Positions 6,340 through 9,446 of a stretch of DNA of 9,446 nt are shown piece after piece. Numbering within the stretch: the stretch's first letter is position 1; each line of letters opens with the position of its first letter. Origin of the DNA: an uncultured Collinsella sp. Its GTDB lineage: Bacteria > Actinomycetota > Coriobacteriia > Coriobacteriales > Coriobacteriaceae. Position numbers and translations under genes: made by a program. The notes under the pieces are model-generated. The model saw nothing but the letters and a program-made list of their open reading frames with translations, was not told where the DNA came from and ran no database searches. Location: the NCBI GenBank assembly GCA_900550595.1, contig URTB01000038.1:1-9446 (forward strand), read 5' to 3'.

Positions 6340-7068
6340 ATGGCTACCAAGATTAATATCCGCACCCTGCTCGAGGCCGGCTGCCACTTCGGTCACCAGA
6401 CCCGTCGCTGGAACCCCAAGATGAAGCCGTTCATCTTCGGTGAGCGCAACGGCATCTACATCCTCGACCTCAAGCAGACCATCCTTGACGCCGACCAGGC
6501 CTACACCTTCGTCAAGAACGTCGCCAAGGGCGGCAACGTGCTGTTCGTCGGCACCAAGAAGCAGGCTCAGGAGGCCGTTAAGAACGCCGCTGAGCGCGCC
6601 AACATGCCTTACATCAACCAGCGTTGGCTCGGCGGCATGCTGACCAACTTCGTCACCATCCGCTCCCGCATCAACCGCATGGAGGAGCTCGAGGCCATGG
6701 TCGAGGACGGCCGCATGGCAGTGCTGCCCAAGAAGGAGCAGGCAGTGCTCGGCAAGGAGCTCGCTAAGCTCCAGACCAACCTCGGTGGCGCCCGCGACAT
6801 GAAGGGTCTGCCCCAGGCTCTCTTCGTCATCGACACCAAGCGCGAGGAGAACGCCATCAAGGAGGCCCAGCGCCTGAACATCCCCGTCGTCGCCTTGATC
6901 GACACCAACTCCGATCCCGACGAGGTCGAGTACGGCATCCCCTGCAACGATGACGCCATCTCCGCTGTCACCCTTATGTGCGAGCTCATGGCCGACGCCT
7001 GTCTCGCTGGCTCCGGTAAGGAGCAGGTCTCCGAGGCCGAGATGGCCGCCGAGCCCAAGGCCGAGTAA
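6340..7068 (+). CDS. rpsB: 30S ribosomal protein S2
   Basis: S2 is a late-assembling protein on the back of the small subunit between head and body. The 242-residue protein has the N-terminal signature [25 protein letters not shown] (10-34), the [10 protein letters not shown] segment (38-47), [17 protein letters not shown] (64-80), [14 protein letters not shown] (91-104) and the C-terminal signature around [47 protein letters not shown] (160-206), followed by a short acidic tail. AGGAGG (6328-6333) lies six bases before the ATG. Codon use is sharply biased to C-ending codons, stronger than in the upstream recombination genes, as expected for a highly expressed gene. It is preceded by its own promoter and a structured leader, and tsf follows after 45 bases with no terminator between, so the two are cotranscribed. 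Confidence 0.98.
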   Translation: MATKINIRTLLEAGCHFGHQTRRWNPKMKPFIFGERNGIYILDLKQTILDADQAYTFVKNVAKGGNVLFVGTKKQAQEAVKNAAERANMPYINQRWLGGMLTNFVTIRSRINRMEELEAMVEDGRMAVLPKKEQAVLGKELAKLQTNLGGARDMKGLPQALFVIDTKREENAIKEAQRLNIPVVALIDTNSDPDEVEYGIPCNDDAISAVTLMCELMADACLAGSGKEQVSEAEMAAEPKAE

Positions 7069-7113
7069 ATCAGTCCTATTTAAGTCTTTTTCATCTCTTT
7101 GAAAGGAACCACA

Positions 7114-7983
7114 ATGGCCCAGATTACTGCCGCTATGGTCAAGCAGCTCCGCGAGATGACCGACTCCCCGATGATGGAGTGCAAGAAGGCTCTCGTCGAG
7201 GCTGACGGCGACATGGACGCCGCCGTCGACGTTCTGCGCAAGAACGGCCTCGCCAAGGCTGCCAAGAAGGCTGGCCGTGAGACCAACGAGGGCGCTGTCG
7301 CCGCGTTCGTCTCCGAGGACGGCAAGTCCGGCGCTCTGCTCGAGCTCTCCTGCGAGACCGACTTCGTCGGCTCCAACGCCAAGTTCACCGGCTTTGCTTC
7401 CAAGGTCGCCGAGGTTGTCGCCACCACCGAGCCGGCTGACGTCGACGCTCTGCTCGAGAAGCCGATGGGCGAGGAGACCGTTTCCTCCGAGCTCACCGAG
7501 ATGATTCACATCATGGGCGAGAACATGAAGATCTCTCGTTTCGCCGCCCGCAAGGCCGAGAACGGCGCTCTTGCTTCTTACATCCACATGGGTGGTAAGA
7601 TTGGCGTCCTCGTCGAGTTCGCCTTCGAGAAGGCCGAGACCGCTCAGGCTGAGTCCTTCAAGACCTTCGCTCACGACGTCGCCCTTCAGGTTGCCGCCGT
7701 CGCCCCGATCTGCGCTACCCGCGATCAGGTTCCGGCTGAGACCGTCGAGCACGAGAAGCAGATCTACATGGCTCAGGCTGCCGAGTCCGGCAAGCCCGAG
7801 GCCATTCAGGAGAAGATGGCTGTTGGCCGTCTGGAGAAGTTCTACAAGCAGTCCGTGCTCACTGAGCAGGAGTTCATTAAGGACAGCTCCCTCACCATCA
7901 AGAAGTACGCTGAGCAGGTCTCCAAGGAGCTCGGCGACACCATTACCGTCGTTGCCTTCGACCGTCTGGTCCGTGGCGAGTAA
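7114..7983 (+). CDS. tsf: Elongation factor Ts
   Basis: EF-Ts is the guanine nucleotide exchange factor that releases GDP from EF-Tu. The 289-residue product has the N-terminal UBA-like domain with the first family signature (LREMTDSPMMECKKAL, 12-27), the EF-Tu-contacting motif TDFV (82-85) and the IHIMGENMKISRF segment that opens the dimerisation subdomains. The ATG at 7114 is preferred to the in-frame TTG at 7099 because AAAGGA (7102-7107) lies six bases before the ATG, whereas the TTG lies upstream of it. The 45-base gap after rpsB is T-rich and has no hairpin, so tsf is read from the rpsB promoter. A strong terminator follows 23 bases after the stop. Codon use matches rpsB. Confidence 0.98.
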   Translation: MAQITAAMVKQLREMTDSPMMECKKALVEADGDMDAAVDVLRKNGLAKAAKKAGRETNEGAVAAFVSEDGKSGALLELSCETDFVGSNAKFTGFASKVAEVVATTEPADVDALLEKPMGEETVSSELTEMIHIMGENMKISRFAARKAENGALASYIHMGGKIGVLVEFAFEKAETAQAESFKTFAHDVALQVAAVAPICATRDQVPAETVEHEKQIYMAQAAESGKPEAIQEKMAVGRLEKFYKQSVLTEQEFIKDSSLTIKKYAEQVSKELGDTITVVAFDRLVRGE

Positions 7984-8006
7984 ATAAGCTCTTGTAGCTG
8001 GTAATG

Positions 8007-8041
8007 AGCAGGCTGTGGGTTTTACTCACAGCCTGCTTTTT
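8007..8041 (+). terminator. Intrinsic terminator of rpsB-tsf
   Basis: AGCAGGCTGTGGG (8007-8019) pairs with CTCACAGCCTGCT (8025-8037), a 13-bp stem with one G-U wobble and a TTTTA loop, followed by a T-tract at 8037-8041. This is a strong Rho-independent terminator separating tsf from pyrH. Confidence 0.93.
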
Positions 8042-8044
8042 CAT

Positions 8045-8060
8045 GGCTCTTATCAGAGCC
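8045..8060 (+). other. Perfect inverted repeat in the pyrH promoter region
   Basis: GGCTCT (8045-8050) and AGAGCC (8055-8060) are a perfect 6-bp inverted repeat around TATC. It lies three bases after the tsf terminator and covers the position where the pyrH -35 box would be. It could be a small operator, a backup terminator stem (only TTT follows), or chance. Confidence 0.4.
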
Positions 8061-8062
8061 TT

Positions 8063-8071
8063 TGCTATCAT
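8063..8071 (+). promoter_or_regulatory. Extended -10 promoter for pyrH-frr
   Basis: TGCTATCAT is an extended -10 element identical to the one at the rpsB promoter (6190-6198). There is no good -35 box 16-18 bases upstream, in line with reliance on the TG extension. Transcription would start near 8078, giving a leader of only about 23 bases. Confidence 0.65.
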
Positions 8072-8086
8072 ATTGAGAGTCTAATT

Positions 8087-8103
8087 AAAGGAGGATCGCT
8101 TTG
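8087..8103 (+). promoter_or_regulatory. Ribosome site supporting the pyrH TTG start
   Basis: AAAGGAGG (8087-8094) is a near-perfect Shine-Dalgarno sequence six bases before TTG at 8101-8103. No ATG or GTG is better placed, and homology begins within six codons, so the TTG start is well supported. Confidence 0.85.
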
Positions 8104-8823
8104 TCCGACATCCGATATAAACGCGTGCTTCTTAAGCTTTCCGGCGAAGCACTGATGGGCGACGGCCAATATGGCATCGACCCCAAGGTTACCGACCACC
8201 TTGCCAAGCAGGTCAAGGAGCTGCTCGCCGTTGGCCATGAGGTTGGCGTTGTTGTCGGCGGCGGCAATATTTTCCGCGGCATGGCCGGCGCTGCCGGTGG
8301 CATGGAGCGCGCCCAGGCCGACTACATGGGCATGCTGGCAACCGTTATGAACGCGCTCGCCCTGCAGGATGCCTTCGAGCACAACGATGTTCCCTGCCGC
8401 GTGATGAGCGCTATCCAGATGAACGAGATTTGCGAGCCCTATATTCGCCGTCGCGCCATCAACCACCTTTCCAAGGGCAGCGTCGTAATTTTTGCCGCCG
8501 GGTCGGGCAATCCGTACTTTACGACCGACACCGCCGCGGCTCTTCGTGCCTGTGAGATTGGTGCCGAGGTCCTGATTAAGGCCACCAAGGTTGACGGTAT
8601 CTACGACAAGGATCCTGTCAAGTGCGACGATGCCGTCCGTTTTGACAAGATTACCTATCACGAGGTTCTCGTCCGCGGTCTGCAGGTTATGGATTCCACA
8701 GCTACGGCACTGTGCCAGGATAACCGTATGCCGATTTTGGTCCTCAACATCGATGGCGAGGACACCGTCAAGCGCGCGCTTTCGGGTGAGCCCGTCGGCA
8801 CGCTCGTCTATCAGGAGGATTAA
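8101..8823 (+). CDS. pyrH: Uridylate kinase (UMP kinase)
   Basis: PyrH is the bacterial amino-acid-kinase-fold enzyme that phosphorylates UMP to UDP with ATP in pyrimidine nucleotide synthesis; the family is hexameric and commonly activated by GTP and inhibited by UTP. The 240-residue length is typical. Motifs are KLSGEAL (12-18, phosphate binding), [10 protein letters not shown] (51-60), [17 protein letters not shown] (74-90), [14 protein letters not shown] (133-146, UMP/ATP site) and [14 protein letters not shown] (159-172, nucleotide binding). All key residues seem intact. The start is TTG, set by a strong ribosome site. frr follows two bases after the stop, with its ribosome site inside the last codons of pyrH, so the pair is cotranscribed and probably coupled. 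Codon use is less C-biased than in rpsB/tsf. Confidence 0.97.
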   Translation: MSDIRYKRVLLKLSGEALMGDGQYGIDPKVTDHLAKQVKELLAVGHEVGVVVGGGNIFRGMAGAAGGMERAQADYMGMLATVMNALALQDAFEHNDVPCRVMSAIQMNEICEPYIRRRAINHLSKGSVVIFAAGSGNPYFTTDTAAALRACEIGAEVLIKATKVDGIYDKDPVKCDDAVRFDKITYHEVLVRGLQVMDSTATALCQDNRMPILVLNIDGEDTVKRALSGEPVGTLVYQED

Positions 8824-8825
8824 GC

Positions 8826-9362
8826 ATGGCAGAGAATATCACCGCCCACATGGACAAGTCGCTCGAGTCCCTCAAGCACAACTTCTCCAAGGTTCGCACG
8901 GGCCGCGCCAACGCTAACATTCTGTCCGACATCTCGGTCGATTACTACGGTGTCCCCACGCCGGTTACCCAGGTTGCCGCCGTTAAGACCCCCGAGGCCC
9001 ACATGTTGCTCATCGAGCCCTGGGATAAGGCGCTCGTCAACGCCATCGTGAAGGCTATCAGCGCTTCCGATCTGGGCATTACCCCCAACTCTGACGGTAC
9101 CGTCGTGCGCCTGCCGTTCCCGGCTCCCACCGAGGAGCGTCGTCGCGAGCTCGTCAAGGAGTGCCGCGAGTATGCCGAGCAGGCCAAGGTCTCCATTCGC
9201 AACATCCGTCGCGACTTTAACAACAAGCTCGAGCGCGACGAAGATCTCACCGAGGACGATGTCCGTCGCGAGCAGGCCAAGGTCCAGAAGCATACCGATG
9301 AGTATGTTGCCAAGGTCGAGGAGCTTCTGAAGGAAAAAGAAGCCGAGGTCATGGAGATCTAA
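8826..9362 (+). CDS. frr: Ribosome recycling factor
   Basis: RRF works with EF-G to split the post-termination ribosome. The protein has 178 residues, slightly short of the common 185, because the N-terminal helix starts directly at MAENITAHMDKSLESLK. The three-helix bundle is seen in residues 1-28 and about 103-178, with the highly conserved KVRTGRA (22-28) and RNIRRDFNNK (125-134) contacts to rRNA. Between them is the beta domain with YYGVPTPVTQVAAV (40-53) and EPWDKALVNAIVKAISASDLGITP (64-87). AGGAGG (8813-8818), inside pyrH, lies seven bases before the ATG. A GTG-started frame begins one base after the stop. Confidence 0.97.
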   Translation: MAENITAHMDKSLESLKHNFSKVRTGRANANILSDISVDYYGVPTPVTQVAAVKTPEAHMLLIEPWDKALVNAIVKAISASDLGITPNSDGTVVRLPFPAPTEERRRELVKECREYAEQAKVSIRNIRRDFNNKLERDEDLTEDDVRREQAKVQKHTDEYVAKVEELLKEKEAEVMEI

Positions 9363-9363
9363 G

Positions 9364-9446
9364 GTGCAATACGACGAGAACAAACTGGTCGAGTACTTTG
9401 CCGACGCCCCTGCGGGCGTCGGTTTTTCCGACCTTGACCTCAATAA
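9364..9446 (+). CDS. uppS: N-terminus of probable isoprenyl transferase, 3' end outside window
   Basis: A GTG at 9364 opens a frame that runs off the window: MQYDENKLVEYFADAPAGVG, then FSDLDLN. GGAG (9353-9356) lies seven bases before it, and it starts one base after the frr stop, fitting operon continuation. The gene after frr in very many bacteria is uppS, which makes the undecaprenyl-diphosphate carrier for cell-wall synthesis. UppS proteins often have a variable N-terminal tail leading to a (D/N)..P.H..iImDGNGRW motif, and the ending SDLDLN would fit just before it. The diagnostic motif itself is outside the window, so the identity rests on position and weak resemblance. A perfect terminator-like hairpin lies within these codons, leaving some doubt whether this is coding at all. 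Confidence 0.6.
   Translation, partial: MQYDENKLVEYFADAPAGVGFSDLDLN
9401..9427 (+). terminator. Terminator-like hairpin within the start of putative uppS
   Basis: CCGACGCCC (9401-9409) and GGGCGTCGG (9414-9422) form a perfect 9-bp GC-rich stem with a CTGC loop, followed at once by TTTTT (9423-9427). By form this is a good intrinsic terminator, 38 bases after the frr stop. It overlaps codons 13-22 of the putative uppS frame, so it either ends the pyrH-frr transcript, works as a translation-sensitive attenuator, or is a coincidence of coding sequence. Confidence 0.6.

Noticed and set aside
6250..7752. A 500-codon open frame on the - strand opposite rpsB and tsf
   Set aside because: It is antisense to two certain, highly expressed genes. 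Strong use of C- and G-ending codons removes stop codons from the opposite strand, and the Leu/Gly/Asp-rich translation resembles no protein family.
1..9446. CRISPR array, insertion sequence, tRNA/rRNA gene, toxin-antitoxin pair or an undescribed multi-gene system
   Set aside because: No spaced repeats, terminal inverted repeats, transposase, tRNA-like fold or unassigned gene cluster was seen; nearly all bases belong to recognised core genes.

Overview
The window is a gene-dense, high-GC stretch of bacterial chromosome with every supported gene on the + strand. Protein style (Glu/Asp/Ala/Val-rich, GC-ending codons, GAG-CTC codon pairs), strong AGGAGG-type ribosome sites and a folate/FAD-type TrmFO point to a Gram-positive lineage. 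The best guess is a Coriobacteriia such as Collinsella. That is an inference from sequence style and gene order, not a database match.

Layout. (1) Positions 1-723: 3' part of rnhB (RNase HII), then a 188-base gap holding a 16-bp hairpin and a short tandem repeat. (2) Positions 912-6121: a tightly packed run, yraN (UPF0102 nuclease-fold protein), comM (AAA+ branch-migration helicase), dprA (RecA loader on ssDNA), trmFO (tRNA m5U54 methyltransferase) and a xerC-type tyrosine recombinase. yraN/comM and comM/dprA both join by a TGATG overlap, and trmFO/xerC by an apparent ATAG overlap in which xerC would start at a non-standard ATA codon. (3) Positions 6122-6339: weak terminator, a good promoter (TTGGCA, 17 bases, TATCAT) and a leader of about 135 bases with competing helices. 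(4) Positions 6340-7983: rpsB and tsf (ribosomal protein S2 and EF-Ts), closed by a strong intrinsic terminator at 8007-8041. (5) Positions 8045-9446: an extended -10 promoter, pyrH (UMP kinase, TTG start), frr (ribosome recycling factor) and the first 27 codons of a gene that is probably uppS.

The first half handles DNA: RNA removal from DNA, processing of incoming single strands, and resolution of chromosome dimers, with one tRNA-modification gene embedded. The second half is the classic translation block rpsB-tsf-pyrH-frr-uppS. The order resembles Bacillus subtilis (rnhB ... dprA-topA-trmFO-xerC ... rpsB-tsf-pyrH-frr-uppS) with topA, clpQY, codY and others missing from the interval.

I found no mobile element, CRISPR array, toxin-antitoxin pair, defence island or unknown multi-gene system. 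The points most worth a second look are the xerC start, a textbook terminator hairpin inside the first codons of the putative uppS, and the structured rpsB leader.
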